A stretch of 64,000 nucleotides of DNA from Roridomyces roridus (GCA_029378245.1 JARKIF010000003.1:2914001-2978000), one strand, 5' to 3'. Counted from the first letter of the stretch, positions 9,843 to 20,468 are shown. The notes: generated by a model from the letters alone, not told the origin. A program made the numbers and translations.

Positions 9843-12800
9843 TCAAGCAAATCTATCTCGAGTGAAAGTATCTACAAGTATGTACGGATTAAGATAGAAC
9901 ATGGGGGAAGAGTCCAAAACATTGGCTGAAGTCCATTTGGTGTCGATGTTCTTCCCGCATTTTGCAATCAAATGGCAACCGCGGATGATTTGCGTGACGG
10001 AGACAACGGCGGCGCGGCGACGATGGAAGGTCGTGGAGCGATGTGTTGTGAACATGCCCGAGACAGGCTCGCGTCGATTGAGTGGTGTAAACCACTCGAC
10101 GTAAGCAAGAGGATGAGGGAAGGAGCCAAATTGAGGGGGAAGCTGAAAGATGGCACGAATTTGAGCAGGATGAAGACCTTGGTCCGATGAGAACACCAAT
10201 CAACAAGAGGAACAAAAGGTGCGCACCGTCGATCCCGGATGAGGGGGTATACGAATCCTCATCCTCAGCGACCAGCGCTGTATCAAATATCGGCGGCGTC
10301 GCTGGCTTCCGCTGGCGGGCGGGCATTGCAGGTGTCGCCCGAATACGCCAAGTTCGGGACTGAGAGGAGAGATATCGGTTCTTGGAAAGATGGAGGACAA
10401 CTTGATTGTAGAGATCGAAACGGTCGTGGTGGCCAGGGAGAATGGGGGAGGACTTGAAGTGACGTTTGAGGAACGCGGTGAGCGCAGGGATAAGGTCTTC
10501 CGTCCCATGTTGGGCGAGAAGATGGCCCACGGTGACGTTGCGGTTGGCGGGGCTTTTGGCGACTGTGTAGGAATGTAGAAAGGGTGCGAGGTCGGTTCGG
10601 GGTGGATTGAGCTCCGTGGTGATGCGCTCGGCCTGGTCATCAGGCTCCCCTTCGTCATCTGAATCCGCCTGGGAAGCACGGGAGAGCACATCGTGGTACC
10701 AGTCCAGGTACGACACACGCCGAGCGACGGCTTCTTGGCGTTGCAGCCAGAGCGCCATCTGCTCGGTGTAGTCCCGGCGGTTGGTAGCACGGTACGCCTT
10801 CTTGGCAAAGTCGATGTGCAGGCGTTCTGGAGACTCGGTGTTATATCCGTCGGGGCTGCCGAGCGCACGGATACTGTCGACGTAATGCTTGATCATGTGG
10901 AATTTGGGGATATTGAAGTGCTTGCGAACGCCGTGCTTCACGAGGACTTTCTTGTGTCTGTGAAAGGTGGAGAGGGAGGTTTCGAGGCCGGTGAGGGAGC
11001 GGACGGTGTGAGACTGAAGTTGAGCGTAGTAGATGAAGTCAATCAAGGCTTTGATGACGGTGAGAACATCGTTGCTGACAGCACCCGCCATCACTCCGAC
11101 GAACACACGCTGCATCTCTTTGTGCTCCGTCCCCGTCCACTGGGATATTGACGAGATCCCCTTCTTGAAGTGGCGCAATCCGGGAGAGAAGTTCATGGCC
11201 TTGAATCTCGCGTCTAGCTCGTCCGAGCCGATAAGCTCTTCACACCACCGAACGAGATGGTCTTTGAAGACACCCTTGTGCAGCTGGTGGAGGAGGTCGG
11301 GGGTGAAACAAAGGAAGATGTTGGTGTGGGGAAGCTCGGCCCAGAAAGGTGTGTAGACTGCGCGAATCCCATCAGCCTCAAATTGAGCCGAATTCTTGCG
11401 CGTGCGGTAGTCCTCCAGCACACGTAGAGTCGTCTCCTCCTCGCGCAGCAACGAGTTGACGAGCTCACCCCGCTTGTCATGCGTCACAACGCACATGGGA
11501 CACCGGCTCTCCTTGCAGCACGCCACAAGACACTGCTCCGGAAAGTCGGCGACGTAGGCGGCAAGGATGGGGAAGACACGGCGAATGAAGCCGTCCGCGC
11601 AGACCATCTCGACGCCCTCCTTGCCTGCGGCAACGAGAGGCTTGAGGAGGAGGGACATGCAGTGGTGGAAGAGGCGGTAGCCAGCGAGAGAGCGTGTTCC
11701 GTCGGTGAAGCAAGTGAGCTTTGAGACGGGTAAGTACCCTATAAGCACCGTGGCGTGTGCAGATGGCTGACGCCGAATCTCTTTCGAGATGTTCCCAATC
11801 GTCAGGTAGACTGGCCAAGCAGTCTTATCACCCTGAAAGTTGGACAACTGGGTCTTGTCGGACGAGATGATGACCCCGGTGACGCACGCCCCAGGAGGTA
11901 AGAGTTCCTGCAGTACATGTTAGCCACGACCTCACGATATGCAGGAAAAGACCCACCTGGGTCTCCCACCACCACTGCGCCGTCCACATCTCATCAATAA
12001 TCCGACTGTCCTCGCTTCCATCCTCACGACCGTAGACCCTCTCCGGTGCATACGCCATGCAGTCCTTGAAGGCGGGGTTGCTCATCAAGTCCTTGATGCA
12101 TTCGACAGGATCACGGCGCCACAGCTCGAGATCCTCGGCCATGAGCTCGCCATCTTCATCGAGGCGATTACCGGCTGCTGTGACAATCTCGCAAGTCCAG
12201 TCGGGACCTTTTGGGAGCGTGTCAATTTTCTTGAGGAATGAGCGGTTGTTGTGGAAGGAGAGTTTTGCCGCCTTGGTCTGCAGAAATTGGTGAGTGTCGT
12301 TTGTCTCGTGCAAATCTTGCATTGGTACTTACGATTGGTAGCTTCAAATACTCTTCCGTGGCCGTCTGATTCACGTTCCTCGAGAGCCACTGCGCCAAGT
12401 CCCACTCATCGCTGTCCTTGAATGGAGCAAACTCCGAGTCACCGCTCCCCGCTTGTTCATGGCGCATCTTCTCAAACAAAGTTTCCCCAACTCCCACCGG
12501 TGTACCAGCATCCCCAGGAAAGGGTTCGACGAATCGCTTGCGATACGCGGGATCGTCTTCATCGAGCACCTCCTCAATGCTGGCGCGATGGCTCCGAGGC
12601 TCACCAACGAGTTCCGGCGGTGGTGGAGTATCGACGCGCGGAGGAAGAACAAAGTCGTCGCCAACACCTAGGTCGTTGTCGTCTTCGGAGAGCACGGGAG
12701 ACAGTGGGGGTGATGGAGCGGGCGACGCGGCAGGCGCCGGCTCATCGTCTTGTTCTTCCCTCGCAACAACAATAGCACCAAGCGCTTTCGCCCACTGTAA

Positions 12801-12890
12801 TCGACACGCAGGTGTGTTCCCAATATGACGATTGACTCCAGCGGCGGTATTGACCGAACGTCCACAGTACTGGCAGCGAAAAATTGGCAT
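9843..12890 (-). CDS. Plavaka transposase
   Basis: Four exons (12890-12333, 12277-11957, 11907-10227, 10177-9843) join in phase through three ~50-bp GT-AG introns to a 964-residue protein. The N-terminus has a C2H2-like zinc finger ([10 protein letters not shown]...NRHI...CRLQW, residues 4-33) and an acidic, proline-rich linker. The catalytic region shows family landmarks: [14 protein letters not shown] with the first acidic residue, [21 protein letters not shown], a Cys cluster ([10 protein letters not shown]), [21 protein letters not shown], and the helical [23 protein letters not shown] block that supplies the Glu. The final exon is the typical [20 protein letters not shown]...TTHRST...HRRRAAVVS...NPYI tail. 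It should cut and integrate this element and related non-autonomous ones. No stop or frame break was found. Confidence 0.93.
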
Positions 12891-13068
12891 TGCGGAGAAG
12901 ATACTCTAGCTCGAGGCGGGACCTGGCGGGACAACGCCGTATGTGTTTCAAGTCCTCCTAAACTGTATTGTCTGAACGTTGAGCCGCCTTGTCTTAGCCG
13001 ACCGCAGTCGATCGACTGAGTGCCTGGTGCATCAACAAACAACGCACTCTCCCCTTCCCCGACCACCA

Positions 13069-13147
13069 TGTTGACCGTGCTCCAACAACGACAACCACCT
13101 CAACGTGACCTGTTGACTGCTCTCCAACAACGACAAGCACCTCAAGG
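13069..13147 (+). repeat. Tandem ~40-bp direct repeat upstream of the DUF6532 gene
   Basis: Two units begin TGTTGAC and share CTCCAACAACGACAA...CACCTCAA. They end directly at the TATA box, so they are candidate activator- or transposase-binding sites. Confidence 0.6.
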
Positions 13148-13148
13148 G

Positions 13149-13155
13149 TATAAAA
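13149..13155 (+). promoter_or_regulatory. TATA box of the DUF6532 gene
   Basis: TATAAAA within GGGTATAAAACC, 103 bp before ATG 13258. Confidence 0.6.
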
Positions 13156-13257
13156 CCAGGCGGACACCACTCGACTTTCCCCCGTTCCCTCTCTGCAGCA
13201 GAACTCCGACGCTCACCAGCCAACCCCAGCACACTACCACCCAACCGACCCTGAACT

Positions 13258-15493
13258 ATGTCTCTCAATCAAGCCCCCGCTGCTCGTCGTGGCCGCTCTT
13301 CTCACCCTGCTCCTACTGCGGCGCGCCCCACTCGTGCCGCGGAGGCCTCCAACAAGGAGAACGAAGACGCGGGTGAGTGGAGTCCTTTTTTACATTGAAA
13401 ATATCCTCACGACTTGCCAGCACATCGCCCCCGCCGTTCTCAGGCGCCTGCTCATAAAGGCGAGTCACCCAAGTGCCGCGGTGTCGATGCTGACCAGTAC
13501 TCACATTCCAGAAATCAATATGGACGACGTGGGAAGTGGTGATGACAGCAACGACTGTGAGCTGTTAATTCCTCGCCTTATTCTCTTTGCTGACGTCTGG
13601 ACCAGATGCGGGCCAACCTGGCGACGAGTCTGATGACAAAGACCAGCTCTCCGATGAAGATGAAGATGAAGATGAAGACGAGGCTCGTGGTCGCCCCCGT
13701 CGCCCCAGCGAGAAGCAACAGAAGCTCCGTAAGCATGTCCCGCTTTCTCGAGTCTCATGATTCTTATGCACTCTCTAGTCGACGAGGCTGCAGCAGCTGA
13801 GGTGCGCAAGGCTGTCAAGAAGCAGAAGGCCGCCAAGCTTGCCAAGAAGAAGCAGCAAGCTGCAGACCAGTCCGACGACGATGATGACATAGTCGAGCCC
13901 CGCGACAACGATACTGTGAGTAACATCGAGCGTCCAAATGGATAACTCATTGACATTGGCAGTTCACCTCGCGTACGGTCCAGTCGCGCCCCGCCGCCAT
14001 CCAGAAGACCCTCGTCCAACGCGACCACCGCGTGCCCGCGCCTGCCAAGTTGCCCAGTGTTGCCGCCGTCTCGTCCGCCAGCCGCCCGTCCGCCAGTCAC
14101 ACTCGTGACCGTCACGCTCCTCGGGACGACTTTGACGATGAGCGTCGCCACCATCACAACCCCAGCCCTGTGGTCTTCGGGGGGCGTTACCCATCCCCTC
14201 CGGCTCGCTCACCCTCCCCAGCCCCGGTGTGTACCTTGCTCATAGTCTATTCAAGTCCCTCCTTATTTCTAGATGCGCAATATCAACGGCGGGATAGCCC
14301 CGCGTCACCTCAGCCTCAATCTCCGCCACAGCCAGCACGCCGACGATGTCACCCATCACCGACGCTCTTCCTCTCCCGTTGTTGGCGACAAGCGTGCACA
14401 CTCGGCGGTCTCGGACCAGGATGACCTCCGCCCGACCCAGGCTCAGAGGAGCAGCCCCCTCCGCGGACGTCCCAAGGCCGGCGACTACGACGAGATCACC
14501 AGGGAGGTGCTATCCCTCGCGATCACCTTCTACCGCTGCTTCCTCAGTGCGCGCGACGCTTTCCCAGACCAGGCCACAGAGATGAGCTTTGTCAAAGAGG
14601 CTTGGGACACGGCGTGCTACAATCGCAATGTCGATATTGAGCTCACACCGACTCTCTCTAAGCTGGTATGTCTTTCCTCTCCCGTGATCGTTCCGAATTC
14701 AAAGCTCCTCTAGATGACCAATCGTGGCTCTCATCTCCGGGGCGAGCTCAAGACCAAGATCAAGCCCATGGTCGAGCTTATGTTTGGCTTCAAGAGCGGG
14801 CAGAACAAGAAGACTATCAAAGCCAATCGCGATCTCACCGAGAAGCTCAAGGACGATCTGACTTTCACATTCAAGGTATGTCATATCTATATTCCGATTG
14901 AGACTATTCGTTAATACTCATGCAGGATATTGCGGCGCGCAAGGGCATCTATCGTAACCCGCTTTTCCAGAAGGCCGTCAATGCCATGTGGTTTGTTAAT
15001 ACCCGCGACGAGGCCGTAACGCAGCCGCAGATGTTCAACCCTTTCCCCCTCCCAGGCTTTGCTCTTGTTATCACCGTTGTACGTCTTTTGCACGTTCTTC
15101 GTTGGATCCTTCTGACTCATCTGCTTAGACGGAGCATCTGATTGATGAGTGGGCCACTGGCATTCGCTCTGACATCCCGTTCACGGCGCACGACTACCGT
15201 GACCTTTATCAAACCCATATCAACGCTCTCCGCCGCTTCGAGGAGAAGACCGAGAAGTACGGCATTCTCGACAACATCCTCGTTCGCCTGCACAACATCG
15301 GCCGGCACGTTATTTCTACTTTTCCATTTCATGTCTTCTCACAGCGTGTCGCAGCTTCCACTCTGGGGCTCAGCCCATCACCCACCACGCTCCCCAGCCC
15401 GCCATCACCGACGCGACCATTGCCGCTGCCATTCTGGAGTACCAGGAGGATGAGGAGACTGAGACTGATGGCGAGGACGGTGATGACGCTTAG
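13258..15493 (+). CDS. DUF6532 domain protein carried by the Plavaka element
   Basis: Exons: 13258-13372, 13421-13459, 13512-13556, 13606-13728, 13779-13915, 13963-14226, 14273-14665, 14714-14875, 14926-15078, then from 15129. The N-terminal third is low-complexity: basic, Ser/Pro-rich and acidic (SDEDEDEDEDEA; AEVRKAVKKQKAAKLAKKK), suggesting a nuclear protein. The C-terminal half is the DUF6532 domain (GRPKAGDYDEITREVLSLAI, SHLRGELKTKIKPMVELMFGF, FQKAVNAMWFVNTRDE, FNPFPLPGFALVITV, LIDEWATGIRSDIPF). The second intron (13460-13511) uses a GC donor (AAAG|GCGAGT). The tail ending DEETETDGEDGDDA needs a one-base shift near 15305-15360, so the very C-terminus is uncertain. Function is unknown; its position inside the element suggests a role in transposition or its regulation. 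Confidence 0.82.
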
Positions 15494-15808
15494 ATTACTT
15501 GTATCCTTTTTATTCGCCCTCAATGCTCATTATGTTATTTATTCATTTCTTGTGGATGCTTGATTCAGTAATGCTGGCTACATCCTATTGTACTCCAGCT
15601 ACTTTGTTCAACATTGACGGATGTAGGCTATTGGACAATGAGGATATGACCATATGTAGTACAAAAATAGTATTGTATGCAAGCTACCCAGACAAATGTA
15701 GTACAATATTTCACATACTGAGTGACTACGTCGAGCTATATTGAGGGGGGGTATCAAATCTGCTATGACCACTACATTGGCAACGTAGGTCCACATACTC
15801 ATCCGGAT
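15494..15808. other. Plavaka right subterminal region, no gene
   Basis: AT-rich noncoding sequence with TGTAG/CTACA motifs (for example near 15574, 15596, 15622, 15655, 15695, 15770 and 15784), mirroring the left side. It likely contains the DUF6532 3' UTR. Confidence 0.45.
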
Positions 15809-15819
15809 TTTTCCTGATG
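15809..15819 (-). repeat. Plavaka right terminal inverted repeat
   Basis: Reads CATCAGGAAAA on the minus strand and is followed by the second AG copy. Homology between the two ends fades beyond the first 11 bp. Confidence 0.8.
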
Positions 15820-15821
15820 AG

Positions 15822-15977
15822 TGTCCTCAATTCGGGACATTTCCTTCTCAGCGTATCCCGCACAGCGAGAAACTCGGGTACTAGCTCCTCGGGAGAAGAG
15901 GCAACTTCCTTGGGCACATAATATTCCCGCTGCCATGAAATCGCAAGATGCTGGAGAGCCGGCGGGAGGGTAGGCGT
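15822..15977 (-). pseudogene. Middle piece of the split F-box gene
   Basis: Minus strand reads T-P-T-L-P-P-A-L-Q-H-L-A-I-S-W-Q followed by FLAVRDTLRRKCPELRT, the family segment between the LADT motif and LWLDG. It is bounded by the chromovirus on one side and the Plavaka element on the other, both inserted in this same terminal exon. Confidence 0.85.
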
Positions 15978-16202
15978 ATCTGTGTCATGATATGACCCCA
16001 GGCAACAACCCGACGGGTTGTAACCCGATCAATCATCAACCATCAATACCCTAATCAGTGATCATCACTGATCGGCCGGGTCTTGTCTCAACCCCTGCTA
16101 ACCCCTGCTTGCTACTCCACTCTCCCCTGCATTTAAACCCCTACTTGTCGTGATCGCCCCTGCTCCTACCCCCTATCTCCTCGTACTTAATTCGATCATG
16201 TA

Positions 16203-16210
16203 GTATATAT
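16203..16210 (+). promoter_or_regulatory. LTR TATA box
   Basis: GTATATAT run in the 5' LTR, repeated in the 3' LTR at about 24202. It lies about 25-30 bp before the inferred transcript start at about 16235. Confidence 0.55.
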
Positions 16211-16213
16211 ACC

Positions 16214-16239
16214 CGTCTACAGTCTCAGTACTGTAGACG
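16214..16239 (+). other. Perfect 10-bp-stem hairpin in the LTR
   Basis: CGTCTACAGT (16214-16223) and ACTGTAGACG (16230-16239) are perfect inverted repeats around a 6-base loop. The hairpin overlaps the inferred RNA start and self-priming sequence. Confidence 0.7.
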
Positions 16240-16356
16240 AATCTAGTCTATTCTCCCTACGGCTTGCTCTACCTCTTGAGTCTCGTCTGCTGCTCTTCGC
16301 TCGGTCGCCTCGTTCGTTGCCGACTAGAACCCGACTTAGCCCTAGGTGCTGACAAA

Positions 16357-16366
16357 AGATTCGTCT
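16357..16366 (+). promoter_or_regulatory. Primer-binding site of self-priming type
   Basis: AGATTCGTCT, two bases after the 5' LTR, is the exact reverse complement of AGACGAATCT at 16235-16244 in the LTR. Tf1-type retrotransposons prime reverse transcription with the folded-back 5' end of their own RNA. The spacing from the TATA box fits an RNA starting at about 16235. No tRNA comparison was possible. Confidence 0.65.
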
Positions 16367-16396
16367 CCCCTTTACTCGAACACTCGACCGAACGAA

Positions 16397-16558
16397 ACGA
16401 TGGACCCTACCGCACTGGGTATACCGAACCGGGATGCGTTCCAGTCGACGGACGCCACCCACTACCAAGGATTGGATCAAACGGCACGCGAAGCCCACAT
16501 ATTCGATCGCGCTGAAGCGCTTAGCGCCGCCACTCGCGGTGATACGCAGCGTCACGCG
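16397..16558 (+). pseudogene. Gag N-terminal fragment
   Basis: ATG 16397 opens a frame MDPTALGIPNRDAFQ... to RGDTQRHA at 16558. The next codons run into the inserted block and stop. The same heptamer TCACGCG recurs at 18323-18329, where the frame resumes (CEIRSRISGLL) in phase with the main gag frame. This suggests the gag start was separated from the rest by an insertion. Confidence 0.5.
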
Positions 16559-18322
16559 CACTAGTGTATAGTAGATTGCTCGAGTAGGTAATGTCCTAGA
16601 AGTAGACCGCGAAGCGATACAACTCCACAACACACTAACCACACAACACACACAACACACACACAATTCCTTGACTAGCACGCTGACACCTAACGGTTGA
16701 GTTCGGGGTCGTCTGAAGTATACAGATAAGACTGATACTCCGCGGTTTGGTTCTCGGAAGCTTGTAGGTTGACTCTCGAGGTTTCACACCAAGTTCAATG
16801 TCTTTTGAACTAAGAGGAATCTCTTGACTGGTTTGTAGACTGCTCACAACGAACACGAGGTTACGATGTTAAAAGGTTTTATATTTTATTGACCGAAACA
16901 CACAATATCCAAACACCAATACAACTTCGATACAACACGAAGAGGAACTATAGCACAGAGGGCAACCCACTACCCCTTAAGTATGTTACTATAGCTGACC
17001 CAAGTTGAACCAGAGCTCGGGTGCCTTTGATATTGCGTCTAAGCTAAGAGAAATGATACAACAAATCTCCGCGGAAGTCACAAGACTGCACTATAACCAC
17101 AGATCAAGCTTCGACCCAATGTCTAGGCAAGAAGGCGTACAATGCAATCTATCCAAACACCAATACAACTTCGATACAACACGAAGAGGAACTATAGCAC
17201 AGAGGGCAACCCACTACCCCTTAAGTATGTTACTATAGCTGACCCAAGTTGAACCAGAGCTCGGGTGCCTTTGATATTGCGTCTAAGCTAAGAGAAATGA
17301 TACAACAAATCTCCGCGGAAGTCACAAGACTGCACTATAACCACAGATCAAGCTTCGACCCAATGTCTAGGCAAGAAGGCGTACAATGCAATGCTGCAAG
17401 GGCGGGATCTACAGGCCTTATATACTACTCCCTACTGGTCTGATGATATAACTACTATTACGCGCCTGCCATCCCTATTTCCGTACTTTCCCTATAACCC
17501 TAGGTGCCCTGTCACCTATATTACATCCCCTCGAACCGCTTCGCGTGGTCCTGTTGCTTATGTTGCTGCTTGGCCCGTCTGATCGGTGGTCATGCCGCCT
17601 TGGCATTCGAGCCGATTGGCCTGGTAATTTGATTCCATCGTTTCATTACACTCTCTTGCTGAGCCAGCTCCCATTATGACTACAGCCCTCGACCCAGGTC
17701 CATAAATAACCTCGGTCCGCCATCTTCGTCATCCAGAGCTTACTCCTGGCATATTCTGTCAGACGCGATCATCGCTCTGATCGTCTGCCGCGACTCCGCC
17801 GCTTTTCATGATCATGATCGTACTCGGATCAGTTCTCGATCATACTAGTGTGCCTGCGCGAGTTCGACTCGCCCACTTGTCATCTCTTTTCTGGGTGTCT
17901 CTGCAATACCGGAACGAATGGTAGTATTTCCTCCAACTCGCCTACGCGAGCCACTCTGTTTGTATACATATATATAGACTTATACCGGTCCGCGAGGTAC
18001 TCCGCGAACCTTGTCATGATAGTACTGCGCGTCCGCGCAACCTTCGTCTTTGCTCTATAGCTAGTCTAGCTCATTTCTGAATACACCTGGGCTTGGTATA
18101 TCTCCTTGGGTATGGTATCTCCACAAGTAGTAGTCCCCGCGAACCGCCTATTGGAGTCACTACAACCGACCACTTGAACGAATAGCCAAGCGTAGTGTAC
18201 TGACGACTTGTACTTGTCTCATTAATACACGAATAGCGACACGGAGCTCGGTCCTATCCCTTATTGTATATCACCTGACAGAGGCATTGGTGTGCGCACC
18301 AAAACAGCTAATTAGCCAGATT
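16559..18322. other. About 1.76-kb block inserted in gag, unidentified
   Basis: Bounded by direct heptamers TCACGCG (16552-16558 and 18323-18329). It contains a 244-bp tandem duplication (16906-17393) and no convincing gene. Its ends are neither TG...CA nor a clear inverted repeat, so its class is unknown. Confidence 0.45.
16906..17393 (+). repeat. 244-bp perfect tandem duplication
   Basis: The unit starting TATCCAAACACCAATACAAC at 16906 starts again at 17150 and runs to about 17393 with no difference I can see. Both units contain the same short frame. A very recent duplication. Confidence 0.85.
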
Positions 18323-18329
18323 TCACGCG

Positions 18330-19601
18330 TGCGAAATACGCAGTCGTATCAGCGGGCTATTGACGGAAATCTGGGGACCAGACGGGAACCCCGAGGCGGG
18401 GTTGCAAGCCGGCGTCTTGCACCTCCAGAACGATCTCCAGGATGCATTTCAACGCATCTCTATGATGGAGGATCACATTGCGAAGACCAACAGTGTCATG
18501 TTGGACATACTGAAGAATCAGTTGGACGCGAAGCAGGGAAGTGGCGATAAATCCCGCAGAGCGCGGGTTGCTGCCCCGGCCGACTTTTCGGGGGCTGCCG
18601 AGACCGTGGACGGGTTCTTGGCGGGTTGCTACCTCAACCTCCAGGACAACCCCGTATACGACAAGGACTCCGCCAAGATCAATTTTACCCTGTCCTACAT
18701 GAAAGGAGGGTCCGCGGCAATCTGGGCAGAGAACGTAGTGAAGGCCATGCGCAACGGCAGCGGCACTGGCGCTTATACCACCTACGCGGCGTTCGAGGCC
18801 GACATTATCTCCAGCTTCAAAGGAGGAGCCCAGGTGGAGGAGGCCCAATCCAAGATGGAACACCTTCGGTAGGCGAATGGTACGGCCACGAGTTATTTCA
18901 CCATTCTCGATTCGTACAACAGGACGGCGGGATACGACGATACCACACTTATCCGACTCCTCAAAACGGGCCTCAATCAAGAAGTGGTGGAATCGATTTA
19001 CGAGGGAGTTAACGGAGAACTCCCCAAGACCTATGCAGGGTGGAAAGAAGAAGCCATCAAACGTGATGGGCTCAAGAGGCAGTTCCGGGTCCTGAAGAAT
19101 ACCCTTTTGACGGGGGATAAAGCGGGATTCGGGAAAGCTGGAAACCCCAACTCGGGGTCGTACGGAGGCGGGGGACGGAACCCGATGCAGAACCCGAAAC
19201 GGCCTGAAGGGTTCAATCGCACGGAAGGGTTCAACCGATTCGGCACCCAACGCGCGAACACGAACGCTTCAGGAAGCAATACCAGCAACCCCGTCGTACG
19301 TACCAGCACCGCTACGACTGCCAGTAATGTCTCGGCCCCCATGGACATCGATCGTACGAATACGGGCCGTCGTCAACCTAGCAGCGAAGTTCACTGCTAT
19401 GGCTGTGGGCTCAAGGGGCACATTCGTCGCAACTGCCCGACCCATGCACACGTCACCACGCAGTTCCGTGCCATGGTGGAAGAACCCGACACCGAGAGAA
19501 CTCGGAAGAGGAGTCCCCAGAGGATTTTTCCAACGACCGGGATTGAAAGCCACGTCCTCCCGGTCTTCCTCGATACCCCATGTACACAAGTCGTTCACTA
19601 A
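18330..19601 (+). pseudogene. Gag polyprotein with CCHC zinc knuckle, one in-frame stop
   Basis: The frame carries a typical Ty3 gag: a helical N-part (NDLQDAFQRISMMEDHIAK), a capsid-like core (VDGFLAGCYLNLQDNPVY, FTLSYMKGGSAAIWAENV, FEADIISSF), a Gly/Asn-rich linker, and a zinc knuckle CYGCGLKGHIRRNCP (C-x2-C-x4-H-x4-C) near 19396-19440. A TAG at 18870-18872 interrupts the frame directly before ANGTATSYFTILDSYN, which continues in the same frame. No other stop is seen until the C-terminus. Packages the element RNA when intact. Confidence 0.8.
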
Positions 19602-19639
19602 TCAATTCCATACTCTATTGAACGACAAAGATTCTCAAA

Positions 19640-20468
19640 TCGTGGCCAACGAACAAGAAACCGACACTCCTGTCCCCGAGTGGAGGAGTAAGAAGCCGAT
19701 ACCCCGAAAGAAGGTTACAGTCGTACCCCCTACACCAAAGGCGTCGTGGAAGGGGCTACCACCCAACAGCGCCGAGCGACTGTTGGACCGAATGTACGCG
19801 CAGCGTCCGCACGCAGTGGAGATGCTGCAGAATTGGACGTACAAAACCCGACGCATCGAAATTACCGAAGGATACGTGGAGGAACTACTGAGTCTCTACC
19901 AGCCCGACGCTCTTACAGCCATTGAAGAGCTGCAAAACCCGCCTTCCTTCATTCGCGCCATGGGCGGGGTTTCAGTAATGGTCCCTATGGTGGTGCAGGA
20001 CTTGGCTAGCCTCCGTGGGTACACGGTGGTGGGGCTTTGGACACTGGGGCTACCGCGGAAGGATTCATGAACCAGTCGTTCGCCGAAAGGCATGGGCTCG
20101 ACGTGGAGGATCTTCCGATGCCGGTACCTGTCTACAACGCGGATAACACCCCCAACGCGGGGGGCAAGATTCGACAAGTGGTCAGAATGCGCACTACGGT
20201 GGAGGATCATGAGGAAGTAATGACCTTCGCCCTAACCAATACCGGGAAGACGGATGTCATTCTGGGGTACAAGTGGTTGAAACGGCATAACCCCGAGATT
20301 GACTGGAGTAACGGAAAGTTGTCCTTTACTCGCTGCCCGCCTGCGTGCCGCACCGAACGCCTCTGGAAGCAATGGGAGGCCGAAGACGAAGATGGGTTGG
20401 AACCCGACGATCGGGTATTCGTCACCCGAATTTACGAGGAAGGATTATCGGTGGCGATGGGGAGGTGA
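19640..20468 (+). pseudogene. Pol: linker and aspartic protease
   Basis: A linker frame (to 20070) is followed, after a frame change near 20030, by a retroviral-type protease with the active-site motif LDTGATAEGF and a flap/second-half region ending VILGYKWLKRHNPEIDW. The frame then breaks off at about 20428, where RT would be expected, and sequence jumps into RNase H. Confidence 0.75.

Larger units (their letters stand above)
12891..13257. promoter_or_regulatory. Shared divergent promoter of the Plavaka transposase and DUF6532 genes
   Basis: 367 bp separate the two start codons. On the DUF6532 side there is a TATA box (TATAAAA, 13149-13155) 103 bp before the ATG. Just upstream lie two near-identical ~40-bp direct repeats (about 13069-13110 and 13111-13147) sharing CTCCAACAACGACAA and CACCTCAA. 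No equally good TATA box is seen on the transposase side. Co-regulation is inference. Confidence 0.55.
9322..15819. mobile_element. Complete Plavaka (CACTA-like) DNA transposon with two divergent genes
   Basis: The ends are fixed by the F-box gene it interrupts. On the minus strand the host reads ...GAG GAC ACT, then the element, then CTG TGG CTG GAT; restoring R-T-L-W-L-D requires removing the element and one copy of CT. This gives a 2-bp target duplication (AG on the plus strand, 9320-9321 and 15820-15821). Termini are 11-bp inverted repeats CATCAGGAAAA. Inside are a Plavaka transposase (12890 to 9843) and a DUF6532 gene (13258 to 15493) transcribed away from a shared 367-bp promoter region. 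Flanks of 521 and 326 bp are noncoding with many TGTAG/CTACA motifs. The transposase frame is intact, so the copy may be young and active. Confidence 0.88.
15983..16354 (+). repeat. 5' LTR
   Basis: Begins TGTCATGATATG and ends CTAGGTGCTGACA. Contains a TATA-like box (16203-16210) and a 10-bp-stem hairpin (16214-16239). Confidence 0.92.

Noticed and set aside
10693..11151. 152-aa plus-strand ORF opposite the Plavaka transposase
   Set aside because: Shadow frame; the minus strand has the full transposase motif set and splice signals.
16217..16681. 154-aa minus-strand ORF over the 5' LTR
   Set aside because: Low-complexity antisense of LTR and leader; no family resemblance.
16906..17393. Tandem repeat as a possible CRISPR or satellite array
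   Set aside because: Only two 244-bp units without spacers; a simple tandem duplication in a eukaryotic element.
18357..19250. Long antisense frame (297 aa) opposite gag
   Set aside because: Mirror of the gag coding strand with no domain and no splice or start context; the plus strand carries the recognised gag.
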